Source: Rhea pennata (Eukaryota; Chordata; Aves; Rheiformes; Rheidae). From it: a DNA stretch of 64,000 nucleotides. The notes beneath the pieces were generated by a model, which made no database searches, had not been told where the DNA came from, and worked only from the letters and a program-made list of their open reading frames with translations. Made by a program: the position numbers and the translations under genes. Numbering within the stretch: the stretch's first letter is position 1; each line of letters opens with the position of its first letter. The stretch is taken from positions 59,188,570 to 59,252,569 of the forward strand of contig NC_084667.1 in the NCBI RefSeq assembly GCF_028389875.1, read 5' to 3'. This document shows positions 44,801 through 56,600 of this stretch, piece by piece.

Positions 44801-47800
44801 TCTCGGCAAACAAAAAGGCAGCTGTACGCTTGGCTGGCTCCGGAGGTGGCTCTTTGTGTGCCATTAGTACCCTGCTCACATCGTTCAGAGCTCTTGAATA
44901 AAGATGACCTCTCGCAGGACAAAACAGGGGGGAAAAAGGGCCTCTGTATTCAGCGGGCGCTGGGATCTGCATACAGACAATGAGACCCTTCCCTGGAAGT
45001 CAGAGGAAGAGCTGCATAAATAAATAAATAAGCAAACCACACATTTCCTACAAATAAATAGTCATCAAAACTTGGGCCTGGAAACTTTAAAAAACAAGTT
45101 TAGCAAGAAAGTGGAGTTTTCTCTGCATGCGGTAGCTTTTTAATGTTCCCCCCCCCTGCTCCCACTCTCACTCTGAGCTCCTGATTGCTAAGCTAGACAT
45201 GCGCGGCTGAGAAAATGCTCTGTCGTAGAGATTACGGCCCAAAAGGAGGAGAAATGGAGCATGCAACATGTCAGAAGTGAACTCATTTCCATCTCCTGAT
45301 CATTGGACCTCTCAGCCAGGCATCTCTGATGCCTCTGTTGGCGGTTCTTGGAGGGTAGATGATGACTGTGTATTTGCGGCTATTTTTTCGGTGTGTACGC
45401 GGTCGGATCAGGCCAGTGAGCAATGCAAACAGAGAATGACATACTGAATTTTTTCACATGCTGGGTTTCCTGGCAGATGAAAGGCAGTTCAGCAGATTAG
45501 CACCATGCACGCTGCTGCAATTAAGAGCCCTGGGAGCAGCAGTGGCAGAGCCAGTTCTCCTCCCCTGCCCCCTTCACTCCCGTCCCCCCCGTCAGGCCCA
45601 GAGGAAGGAGCCGCCTCTCACCACCCACCACCCCAGCACAATTGCAACCCTTATCCTTGGCGCAGAGCTCTGCCGAACTTGCTCTGACCTAGCAGCCAGG
45701 GGCATGGCAGTATGCACCAGGATGTCCTCCAGTCCCAACCTTCACATCAGATTAGTTTCCAGCTGAAGTCCCACTGCGTCAACAGGAACGGCCCCTATGA
45801 ACATGAGTTTCTCCTCGGAAAGGCTTAGCAACAGCAGAGCTAGCTTGCACTTGAAGTTAGCTGAAGGTAGCAGACGAATGAGACAGGTTTTAAAATTAAT
45901 TTCCAAGCTGTATTTAATACAGCATTGCCATCTTCATCAGTTTTATCAATGCTCACCATATAGCTGCCGCCTTTCTGCAGATCTCAGCTCCTGAAACCTC
46001 CTGCAGGTTATGACAGTTCCTTCCTTACCTGCCTTCTGGTCTCTTCTTTAACTGTGCCCATGTTGGTGAAAAAGCCAGAAAACGTGGCCTTGGCTGTAGT
46101 CTGAGGGCTCCAAATAGAGGAGACAAACAAATAAATTAAAAAGTTTTTTAGGTCTTGTGATTTTTAAATCCGTCTCATTATTTCCACGTCTTTGCAGCTG
46201 GCAATACAACTAATAAGCTGGACTTCTCACAGTGTCTGCTGTGTTTTTTGAAAGGTTCATGAGTCCCCAAGGAAGCTGCAGCAGAAAAATGAATAAAAAC
46301 ACAAAACAAGGCTAATTGCTGAGCTGGCATCTGATTAATCATGTGGTCTGGATTACTCTGGTAATGCAGTCACTTTGGGGCAGTGACGGTAACACTCACC
46401 AACTCCAGCCATAGGTTTCGAAGTGATTTACAAAGGTGGTCGTCACTGTCCTCATCCGTGGAAGCAGGAAAACTGAGGGGTAAAATGTCTTGCTCCAGTG
46501 ATGTGGATTGTCACTGGGAGATGAGGGAGCAGGACATCACTGTTTTATGTAAGCATGTACATGGATATATGCCCACGTACAAGGCTGTGACCTATTTAAG
46601 ACGTCTCGCAGTGGGTGGCTTTTCATGCTCCATGGAATATTGCCTGAGCAAAGACATTTCCAGTTGTGCATTAGCCTTTGGACTTCAACTGACAGAAAAT
46701 GAGCCATTTCAAAGCTATTTCCATAAAAACCACTTGCATGTTCCTCCGTTTTTCCAGCTCCCTTTCTTACACTCCATGCTTATCTTCTTGTTTTTGTTTA
46801 TCTCTAAAGAGGAGGAAAAAAAACTGAATTTAATAGCAGGGGGTGCTAAACTTACACCTATAAGAGATATATCTGATATATGTGATATCTACTGGTCTGG
46901 ACCACTAACAACCCTGTTTGAGTTGCAGCAAATCAGTAAAAGGAGTTCATAAAGGGCTGAAATAAAATAAAAATCTATGAATGTGGCTGTAAGAAAACTG
47001 AAGGGTCTGAAAAGGAGAGCAGTAAAACTGAATAAAGGGATGTCTGAGAAGGGTAGCCAGCGGGAAAAGATTATCAAGAGCTGCTTGTTATTTAGGAACG
47101 TTATTAATATATGGGAACTCTTGTCATCCTTAGAGGGACTCTTCCTCTCTGCGTCGCTATGGAAATCCTTCCCTCAGGCCCCAGCTGTTTGGTTTTCTAC
47201 CGTAGATGAAGGTTGCCCAAAGGGATTCATCACCCCATGTCTCCTACAGCAAACCAAGCCCCACCGCAAATCGGGCAGCGCAGGCTGGCGAACGCTGCCC
47301 GAAGAGGAAGGCTCTCCCACCCAAGTGTGTTTCAGGCTCGACTCTGTCATCGAAAAGACTCTCGTACGCTGGTTTCTACTTCCCTCTCACGTGGCCGGGC
47401 ATCCTGGAAGTAGGCAGGGTGTTTGGGAGGGTGATGTTACACACGCAGAAATTTTGCTGGAAACACGCTCCAAAAGGAGAGAAAGTCACCGCGTGTGCTT
47501 GTATCGCACCAGGTCCTAACCAGGATGCAGGCCGGAGACGAGAACCGTATGCAAAGGGCTGATGGAGCCTGAAAAATGAGCCGGACAAAATGCTGTAGGG
47601 CTCAAAGAAGAGAATATGTATATCTCCCTCATCATCCATCGCTTCTCTTCAAGCATATTTGTATTAACCGTTGAGCACAGCCAGGAGTAGAAGGCAGGCT
47701 TTGCTATTCCACGGCAGGAGTCATGACCAAAAGAAAAAACATTGGGGCTTTTCCAGCTAGAAGGAGAAAGATAACATGTAGAGACAGACTTAGCAGTAGG

Positions 47801-48919
47801 AAAAAAAAAAAAAAAAAAAGTAAAGAAGAGGGGTGAGACAGCAACCTACAAGTAAAGCCAATGCCCATCTGACCCTGGATACGTGGCACCCTTTAAATAC
47901 TTAAGTGAATTAGACAAGATGATTAACTTCACAGCTTACATGTGTCATGAGTCTGGGAGACAGGAGGCAGATAGGAGCTGTGTGTGAAGATTTGACTTTA
48001 GCGGGGGGGATTAGCACGGCACCAGGATTATCTGAGAAACCCCATACCAGATGCAGTTGAGTTGGGTCAAGTAAGCAGTTGAAGATGGAGCCTCTTGCCA
48101 AAAGACCGTCACATAAATACTGTCTGCAATGTTACACGCCCATATGACTCAGGCTCATGGCATTATAAACTTTATTCCTCAACAAAAAATAATACGAATG
48201 TGAAACTTTACAACCGAGAGGTCTGTGCAGCCATTGCAACAGCGCTCATCACGGCATCTCATACTGCAGGTTATCCTGCCAGGCCAGCAGCTGACCCTAC
48301 TGATACCTTTACTCTAGTCCTCTGTTCTCCAGCTGAGATGACTGGAGCCACAAAAAAGAGATGCTCGGTGTTTCTCGGCAACTTTGCCCTCCCGAGCCCT
48401 GCAGCTCCTTGCTGAGCTCTGCTTCTAGTTGGAGAGCGCGAGGGCTCGGCGGATGAGACCTGGCACGCGCTTGCAGGCTGCCAGAAGTATTCCCAGCAGA
48501 GGATGAGCTCAGTGCCTTGTCAGGCAGGATGCCGGGCAAATAAATTTGGGAGATGTTTGGGAATGGCGATTCCCCGTCCTGCAAGGCCGCTCTGCTCCTC
48601 GCTGCGAAACACCACAGCCGTAGCAGGAGGTTGCCCGGGGAGGGGGCCTGGAGCCCCTGCTAATCCTCCTTGTTCCCCCTCCAAATACCATTCAGCCACC
48701 ACGAGACCCTGGAGCAGCTCCTGCCCTGTCCCCTGCACTAAATTACTGTTATTTGCTCATTATCTTCCGATATCCCAGACATTCACTGGAGGAAATAAAA
48801 GCACAGTGAATTACAGAAGACTGCGAATGCCTGAATGCAGCCTTTTTCCTCCCTTTAACGGGAGCCAAAATAAGTCCCAGCCTTTGAGAAGGTGCATTAA
48901 TATTTGGGGCACTCTCGTT
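44801..48919. other. Intergenic, no gene recognised
   Basis: Besides the MIR-like relic at 46420-46540, the stretch holds a short AAAT repeat (45018-45033) and an A19 run (47801-47819). A 189-codon frame at 46383-46952 runs through the SINE relic and has no protein-like features, so it is not called a gene. Confidence 0.5.
46420..46540 (+). mobile_element. MIR/CORE-SINE-like relic
   Basis: The order of GTGATTTACAAA, then CCTCATC, AGGAAAACTGAGG, and TAAAATGTCTTGCTCCAG follows the body of MIR-type tRNA-derived SINEs (..TTTACA..CCTCA..GAGGAAACTGAGG..TAAGTGACTTGC..). It is heavily diverged, as expected for a pre-avian insertion. Confidence 0.5.
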
Positions 48920-49430
48920 CTTTATTCACCAGTAAAGAGCTCCTCGCTGGAAGGCCTCGGCGGCGCTGTGGGCCGTGGACGCTTCCTCCCGGGCAGATTT
49001 TTCGTGTATCCATGGAGCCGGCTCGGCGGTCTCCGTTTTTTTTTTTTTTTTTTTCCTGTCTTTATTAAATCACGGCAGCACCCGCCTGACTTGCAGCATC
49101 TGCCCTGAAGGCAACGGCAGAGCGCGGGGGTCCTGCGGGGGCGGAGGGGGGAACCCGGGGCGCGGCGGGAGCCCCGGGGCGCGCGAAGCCGGGCTCTTCG
49201 CCCGTCTCTCCTCAAAGCGAGGCCGGTCGCCTCGGCCGGGACGCGTCCGTTCGAGCCTCCGAACAGGTTTTAAAGACTCTCCGGGAGGGCGCAGCGGTGG
49301 CGGACCTTCCCGCGGGCTCCCAGCCCCGGCTGCGCCGCGTCCCGGGAGAGCATGGGGGTCGGCGCGGGGCTGCGTGGCACGGCTCGGCAGCGACGAGCAT
49401 CCTCGGAGAGACTGCGAGAAACCCGACCTT
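48920..49430. other. Dense CpG island (left member of a pair)
   Basis: I count close to fifty CpG dinucleotides between 49080 and 49430, far above the genome background, with G+C well over half. The island is interrupted by a T19 run at 49036-49054. No first exon with a recognisable protein start was found on either strand, but this is the strongest candidate promoter region in the window. The 201-codon + frame ending at 49108 is low-complexity and spans the T run, so it is not taken as real. Confidence 0.75.
49036..49066 (-). repeat. T19 run followed by TTTATT (AATAAA on minus strand)
   Basis: On the minus strand this reads AATAAAGACAGG followed by A19, which is the layout of a polyadenylated transcript end. 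It may be chance. If not, it would mark the 3' end of a retrocopy on the minus strand. Confidence 0.5.
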
Positions 49431-49639
49431 TCAAGGGAAGGAAAAGCCCCTTGAAATATTCCCTGTGCATTAAGAGCATTAAAAAAGCAACGAAGCCTCA
49501 GGCCTGCTGGAAGCGCACACGGTGTTTACAACCTTACGTGGGCACAGCGTGGTAGAACAAACTACCGCCAGTCCTCAAGCGAGACTCAGGATTATTTTTC
49601 TTTCCCATGCACAAATATTTGCACTGTTCTGTCATTGAA

Positions 49640-50010
49640 AACTGCCGACTTCCAGCAGGGAAGCAGCCCCGGCGCCCAGCTGCTCGCTGGCCCCGGCGGG
49701 CCGGCGTGCAGCGCCGCGAGCTCAGTGCAAGCCGTCAGACCGGGAGCCAGCCCGCTCCCCGCGGCGCAGACCTCCTTCCGAGGCGGTTGTCGTCCTCCCG
49801 GACGGGCTTTCCGAGCGCCCCCGAGCCGCGGTCTCCTCCGCGCGCGAAGGTTCGGATCGAATCGCCGCTGCCAGCTCAGGGGCGCGGGGCCGAGGGAACC
49901 CGGGCCACGGGCGCCCGAGCGGGGGGCCCTGCGGCGCCGGCTCAGGAGCAGAGCGGCGAAGAAGGTGCTTTGGAGAGCGCCGCTGGGTCAGAGCCTACCT
50001 GCAAAACCTT
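49640..50010. other. Dense CpG island (right member of a pair)
   Basis: A second CpG-dense block is separated from the first by about 200 bases of AT-richer sequence. The + frame at 49607-50026 starts with ATG but encodes an Arg/Pro/Ala/Gly-rich sequence typical of GC-rich noncoding DNA. It is likely part of the same regulatory or promoter region as the left island. Confidence 0.7.
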
Positions 50011-50124
50011 CAGTGTCGTGGATTAGGGAAGCATATTTTATCTCAATGGAAAGCAGAAAGGACTAGGGATTGAAAGCCGAGGCCGAGATGGAGCATATCT
50101 CTTGGCTTTGGCAGAGCTTCGTTT

Positions 50125-50210
50125 TGTGCCATCTGGCCAGTCACGTAAATCCCGCTGTGCTTCAGTTCCTCTGTACCACATATAAGCCGGTAATAATATT
50201 AGAAGTAATT
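50125..50210 (-). mobile_element. MIR-like SINE relic, antisense
   Basis: CCAGTCACGTAAATC, CTGTGCTTCAGTTCCTCTGTA and GGTAATAATATTAGAA follow in order the reverse complement of the MIR core (..AGTCACTTAACCTCTCTGTGCCTCAGTTTCCTC.. then ..ATAATAATA..). Spacing agrees and divergence is high. Families of this type are common in amniote genomes. Confidence 0.6.
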
Positions 50211-53200
50211 ATTTACTTTCCTGGATACTACAAGACTTAGATATTTCAGAGTTTTTGGCTGCATTTTGGTGATATAATATATAATTTATTATAAAAAACT
50301 GACAGTCAAATGTGTGGCATCTGCATCTTAATGGAAAGAGTAAAAACTGCCCAACAGCCTGGCATAGACAAGGAAGATTTTCCTTATTCTCCAGCACTAG
50401 GTACTTTATCCTTTGGAGCAAAAAGATCTGAGGTTTCTCTCTGCAAAACACAGGAAATTCCAAGTTATCACAGTGTGTAGCACGGAGGAAGCCCAGACGC
50501 CTTAAAGGGTCATGAGTTTAGGTTTAACCTGCTGTATTTATAGCTGTAGCTGTATTTTCCACTTCACCCACAGTTCCAGCGCTGCTCTGCTCTCTCTTGA
50601 TGCAGTGATAATTAGTGCATGGCTGAATACAACCCGCAGTTATTATAAAAGACAGCTGCGTTGCCAGGAGAAGAAAAGTGAAACAATTACGTTATAGCAA
50701 GGATGAGAAGCTATAAAAAAAAATGACTTCAGATGAATCAGTAGAGGGGAAAACAGTAGGTGGGACCTGAACGTCCTGCTCCCTACTCAGCTCACTGCCA
50801 TCGAGGGCAGTTTTGCCTTTTCCCCATGTTATGTAAGGAGACTGCTGCCCTCACAACACTAAGAGGACAGTCTGAGCTCCTAATTTTTGGATCCAAAGCC
50901 AAGTTCACATTCTGAAATTAGAGAAGTGTGAAGACCTTTCAATTGTAACATTATTCATAGACTCGTCTCAGTTATACTGAAGTTTTAAAGGCTAATTTCA
51001 AAAAAAAAAAAAAAGAAAAAAAGAAAGAAAGAAAAAAGATGTGCATGTCTTTCATTTCTCTCCACTAAATTAGTCAAGTCTGGTATAGGAAATCCCAAGA
51101 GACCTATAGCAGTCCTTCCTTCTTCGCTAGTGGACTGTGGAACAAATCTTTAGCAATGTACAAATTAATGCAAGTAACGTAGAATGTAACAACACACTGA
51201 TTTCTAATGGCTGGGAAAATAGACATACAGAGGAACAAGACCACATAGGAAGCCTTATATAATACTGAAAATTCAGAAGTTAGTCTGTTCTTTAGTGTAT
51301 GAGATGGTAAGGAAGTAGAGCTACAGCTGCTTTGCTGTACCCAGATGTGTAGAGGGAAAACTCATCCTGGCTAGACAACATTGTTCTTGATAGCAGATGA
51401 CTGCAGGACAGTGCCATTAGCTTATCTATATGTTCTGTTTTTTTCTTTTTTTTTTCCCCCAGGCCATTTCTGGCAGTTAATACACAGAAGGCATCAGTTA
51501 CTTGATTTTCTGCAACCAGAAGGCACATATCGTTTTATCAAAGTTTGGAGCTACAGCTGGAGGAGAGACTATATCCCCCCGCAGCTCTCTGAACTGAAAG
51601 TTGCAGTGAATCCAACTAAAAGATGCAACTTGCATGTGATTACAACTCGTTTGCATAAAATTCAGTCATTTCACTGCTATTTCTGGCAAACTTAAGCTTC
51701 AACAAGTTCTTTCCTTCACGTTCTTGAAATTGGATGTATGCATTTCTCATATTGTCACCTTTCCTTCCCTCCAGTCCTGAGTGCCAGGACCAAAGGATTA
51801 TCTGCGTTACTGGCGCCTGAGGACTACCCTGGGACACTGCTTCCCTGATCCTCTACAAAATCTTGTATTTTGAACCGAGGCACAACTGTGCTCTCTGCAA
51901 AGCCGGGGCTTCCCTGCATTCAGGAAACCTATTCTTACAGCAGATACGAGGACTTAATCCACTCAGTTTTGCTCCCTGAAGATTCAAGCGAAGTTTACAG
52001 AGCGCGGGTTTGTCTGAATGCATTCATAAATTGCCACAAAGCCTCCTTTGGACTGGCGGCTAAAGCGGGAGAGTGATTACAAAGGATGAGCTCATGCTTT
52101 GCCCTGCAACAAGCCCGGCATTGTTAGGGTCCGCGGCGACCGGAGGCTTGTGAATGGCAGGGAATACACTGAGCATCAGGGGCAGATGACGTGGGAGTTA
52201 AGAGCTGGAATACTTCAATTATTTGCGGTGGTTGGTTGGTTAAAAAAAGGTTAAAAAAAATTAGATTTTACAAATATGCCCGCAAGAAGAGAGCCAGGGG
52301 CCTTTTGTGCAAAAATCTTTCGGTCCTGTTGTTTTCTGTTGGTGAGTAGCATTTACTGGAGTGCTAAAGAGCCTGCTCTGATTCCCATTGAAGCTGGCTC
52401 TGAAATTCTGGCTTCAGGAAGCAGAATTGCTGTTTTATAGTCTGCAGTGCCATTCTGCAGTGCTAACCCGGAGTTCCTTAATTTCATCCTTCAGTCGCTA
52501 TAGCTTCATCTTTTTTTTCCATAGAAACAGTAATGTAGAACCAAAACAAAGATAAACTGCTTCTTGTATATAAAAGTAGAAGATAATTTATTGCATAAGA
52601 AAAGCATTTGAAATATTATGTTAGGGCTAGATGTATAATCCCTAAAATAGGTCTTTACTGAAGTGCTTCCCAAGTGAAACCTCAGGCAGAACAACAGAGG
52701 GGACTGCAAATACAGTCAAATGGCTGAAGAGGTTAAGAAGGGATTTACGTGAAAAACCCAGAGACCATTAATTCAGATTCCTATTTTGAGATTGGCTTGA
52801 TGGCAGGAGATCAAAATGGAGACAGAAACGAATTCAGAACAGATGCCAAGAAACACCGTTTACTACAGAGAACAAATTGTGGAATGAGTCTGCTTAGGCA
52901 AAAATGTAATAAATGTTTAAAGAAACGTTATGAAAACGTGGAGCTGCTGTACGTCTCTTCCTGGGATTCATGCATTTTGAAACGATGGAATAATGGTTCA
53001 GGATGATTCATTCTTCAGAAATATATAAAGGGTGTTAGCCTGAAATGAATCGCAGCTCATGAAGTTTATGTCATGTTATTGAATCAAAGGAATTTCCTGC
53101 AAATGCTCCTGCAGAGCATTTGAGTGACATCTCAGCCGCAACAGCATGCTCAGAGTGCCACCTCATGGCAGAGCCTTGCTTTCTTCTCACCCACCCACCC

Positions 53201-53545
53201 TCCTGAAACAATAGGGCTGCCCATGATCTCATTACGGATTTCCTAGCTGTGAAGAAAAGCTCTTGCTTAAATTACAAATGCACGTTTGCTTATAAAGGCA
53301 TGTCTTTGGTTTTACAGTCCTACGAGCTATTGTCAGAACTATAGGCAGGACTATGCAGGGTCTTCAGTGGGTGCATTGAGACACAGGCAGGCCTTCGAAG
53401 GGGTCAGAGGCCCTTGGACAGGAGACATTCATGGAGGACACACCTGAGAGATCATCCACAGCTCCAGGTCGCTGCTTACATGAGACAGAGTGAACCTGGT
53501 GCTTTAGGGAACAAGAGGCCTCCAGATTTCAAACGACACCTATTT
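50211..53545. other. Intergenic, no gene recognised
   Basis: AT-rich sequence with an A/G-rich simple repeat at 51000-51038. A strong acceptor-like pyrimidine tract ends in CAG at 51462 and is followed by an open frame to 51695, without known homology. A TATATAAAG sequence lies at 53022-53030. No retroposon or RNA gene is recognised in between. Confidence 0.5.
51000..51038 (+). repeat. A-rich / GAAA simple repeat
   Basis: A run of 15 A is followed by interrupted A-rich units including three GAAA copies. It has no retroposon body upstream and is probably simple sequence. Confidence 0.85.
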
Positions 53546-53640
53546 ATTAGGTGCTCTAGGTAATGTTGTTTGAGCAGGGGGGTTGGACAAGATGATCTCC
53601 AGAGGTCCCTTCCAACCTCAATGACTCTGTGATTGTGTGG
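53546..53640 (+). mobile_element. CR1 LINE 3' end (5'-truncated copy)
   Basis: The sequence carries the typical CR1 tail: AGCAGGGGGGTTGGACAAGA, TGATCTCCAGAGGTCCCTTC, CAACCTCA and then degenerate 8-base units of the ATTCTGTG type (GACTCTGTGATTGTGTG). CR1 is the dominant retroposon of bird genomes and is usually inserted as a short 5'-truncated 3' end without a poly(A) tail. The match is close, making this the youngest recognisable repeat in the window and the best taxonomic clue. Confidence 0.9.
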
Positions 53641-56600
53641 CTTAAATAAAGGTAGCCTTAAGCTGCTTTGGGTTAATGCTCCATTTTCATTCTAAAATTC
53701 TCCTGGAGTTTGAAGTGAGGAGACTCTTTCTGGGAATGTGTGCTGGATAAGCTAGATAAAAGCCACCAAGCTGCACCCCAGATCTGACTCCACTCTGCTG
53801 ACGTTGCAGAGAAAACATGAGATTTTTGCCTGATCTCTGCCAAGAGAGCAAAGGCAGCCTTTTCCTTCCATGCCCCATGCAGGACTCGGGCACCACCACA
53901 GTCCTGGGACTGCCTTCCTCACACCATGCCCTCAAATGCTTCATCCGCAACGTTGAGAACAGGGCCATGCTCCCACAGTCCCTCACACCCAGCAGTGGGT
54001 TTTGGCAGAGATGAAGGTTTGTTCTTCCCCACCAAGGACTGCAGCCGAGACCTTGCTGTTTGGGGAGGGGAGGTCGGGGACGTCCCAGTTCTCCTCAAGA
54101 CAGAGGTGCAATTCAGCTGATTTGTACGGGGATGGGGCTTCACTCTGTTTGGGCTGCAGTCTTCTGGCAGCGTGGCTCCGTGCCGCCACGTGTATTGGCC
54201 AACAGCTAGTAGTACATGCAGCAGCATGTGGTTTGGCTTTCTAACTAGAACCAGCTAGCTTAATTTCAGCTAGTCTCTGCTGCAGGGTGTGTAAAACAAG
54301 AGTGCTGTTAGTGCACAAAATTAGCTGCTAGTGTATAAAATATGAATGACTGGAACGTTGTTCTGTCATCTTGCGTATCTCTGGGTCCCAAGAGAAACTG
54401 CAGGCAATGCTTACGTGCACCAAGTCATGGCTTTATCTTTCCCAGAAGAAACTAAGAAAGAAACTCATGATGTATTTATTTATTTTTTTTAAAAAAAAAT
54501 GTATTTGGTCTTTAAAACAGTGCTGCTCACTGCTCTATTAGGGCATGAAGCTGAGAAGAATTTAGAATAAATATTCATTGTGATGTCATTTGTAGGACAT
54601 CAAGTACATCAAGTACAATCTTACTGATTTAAGGATCTTTGAGAGTAAAATATAGATCCTTTTATAATCTCATATTCTCCAAAGAAAAGTGGAAGAACCA
54701 GCATTCTTTCAGGCAAGGCATATCAGAAGAAGATAAATATCCAAGCTGGTGTATGAAAAAAACATTTTGCAATGACAGCAGTGAGATGATGGAGCAGAGG
54801 GTCCGAAAGGTGCGGATCCTCCATCCTCAGGGATACTCAAAATGCAACTGGAAAATGCCCTGAGCAACTTGACCTAACTTCAAAGCTACCCTGCTCTGGG
54901 GGTTGGTTTAGAGGAGCTTTCCAAATAGAGCTGACAAAACAAATTTGGGGGATTGTACAGCAAGCCCTTCCTATTGAAAATCCACAGTAATTGTATGGAT
55001 TTCTTCTTTCCCATCATGCTAGCTTTCCTGCAAAACCTTCCATTTACCCACTCATCACAGCTGAGCCTCTTTTTGTCCCCAGAGAGCAAAGCGTTTTCAT
55101 TAATAGCAGCTGCCTGTTCAACCAGCTGGGCCAACCACTAGCTCTTTTTCAGCTTGTATTGACCTGTTCTCTGCTCAAATGGCAGTTTTTTCTGTGGCTT
55201 TCATAAAGACAGTTCAAGCTGGACATAAAATATGAGCTTCCAGGAAACTTCTTCCCTCCATTCCCCACAGAAAATCCTAAGGTTCTCTTCAGGTTAATGT
55301 TAAATTTATTATCAAAGCTATTTCCACTTTGTCATTATACCCTATGGATACATATCCAAAGAATATAATTACATTTGCATAATAGATCTCTGCTACACAT
55401 TTTGATTGCTGTTCATTGGAAAATTCTTGACCTAGTGCCTTTTTCCACTCAATTGTCACTTTAAATTTGCCTGCTGTCACAGCTATTCAGAGTAAACTGC
55501 TCTGCGCTGTACCGTCCTTTGTGGTCTTTTTCCACAGCTAAAAACCTCCAAGGCTGTCCATGAAGAAGCACTCAGGAAGGACACTAGATGTCCCTACGGC
55601 AGCTGGTTAACCACACAGATTGCAACACGATGGTGCAAAAGGCGGTGAGCAACTGCAACCCGACAGCCCTGGCAGCCCGTGGCCGGGCAGGCAGGAGATG
55701 CTCTCGCGCCCTGCTGCGGCAGCGGGCTCCCCTTGCCAGGGTCCCTGAGCAGCAGAGCAGATGGGGGCTAGCAGCATCCACTACCTGCCCTCCTGACCCT
55801 GTTTAAATTACTCTCGCTCTGCAATGCATTATTCAGACACCACAAAAACCTGCGGGACCCTTGCAGTGCTCTGGTGCGACAAGCCGCTAGCTCCTGTAGC
55901 AGAGGGAGTTATATTTCTCTCATTATGTGAGTGTATGTCTGCTGGGACTCAAGCTCGTGACATCCTGCGTCATGTAGAGGTTCCTGGCACTGGAAAAGCT
56001 ACGCTGTGTGTCACACTGAGAGATTAATTAAATGACTACTCAATAGTCCAGTTTCCTTAGCTAGCAAAAAAAAATGAGGATGTACTGACGCTCGTAGGTC
56101 TCCTCCGACGTGTCGTAATGTCACCGGTCATCATACTCCCTCAGCAAGGTCACTGAAATATTTGGCAAAGCACCCGTGCTCTCAAATACCCCACGAGACG
56201 AGTGTGGCAAGCGCAGCTACAGCTGACACCTTGCTCCTCTTTAAAAATCCTGAGGTTTTAATAAGGCCCTGGAGGCGAAGGGGGAGGAGGGGAAGGAGCG
56301 TGCCCTGACGTTTCAGGAGGCATGCTCATCCAGACTCCCGGCGGGGTTCTGTTTTCTAGCATCCTCTCACCATCAAAGCAGCATCGGTACACCAGTGCCA
56401 GCTGAAACGCCTTGTCTTCGTGCAAGCCAAAGCAAGCCGCAGTGTTGCAAGGCCCGAATCTATAACTGACATCACCTCTTTCCACGAGCACATGCAAAGG
56501 GCCACGGGGCATCACTGAAAATCACCACGATCACTTCAGTGGAGCTGAAAGAGAAACCAGCGGCAATCTGCTCAGCAGCCACTCGTGGAAATCATGCAGC

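Noticed and set aside
46383..46952. 189-codon + strand frame
   Set aside because: It overlaps a MIR-like SINE relic, has no domain or promoter/splice context, and is probably chance.
48503..49108. 201-codon + strand frame, longest in the window
   Set aside because: It runs through a T19 tract and a CpG island, lacks domains and has shadow-like composition.
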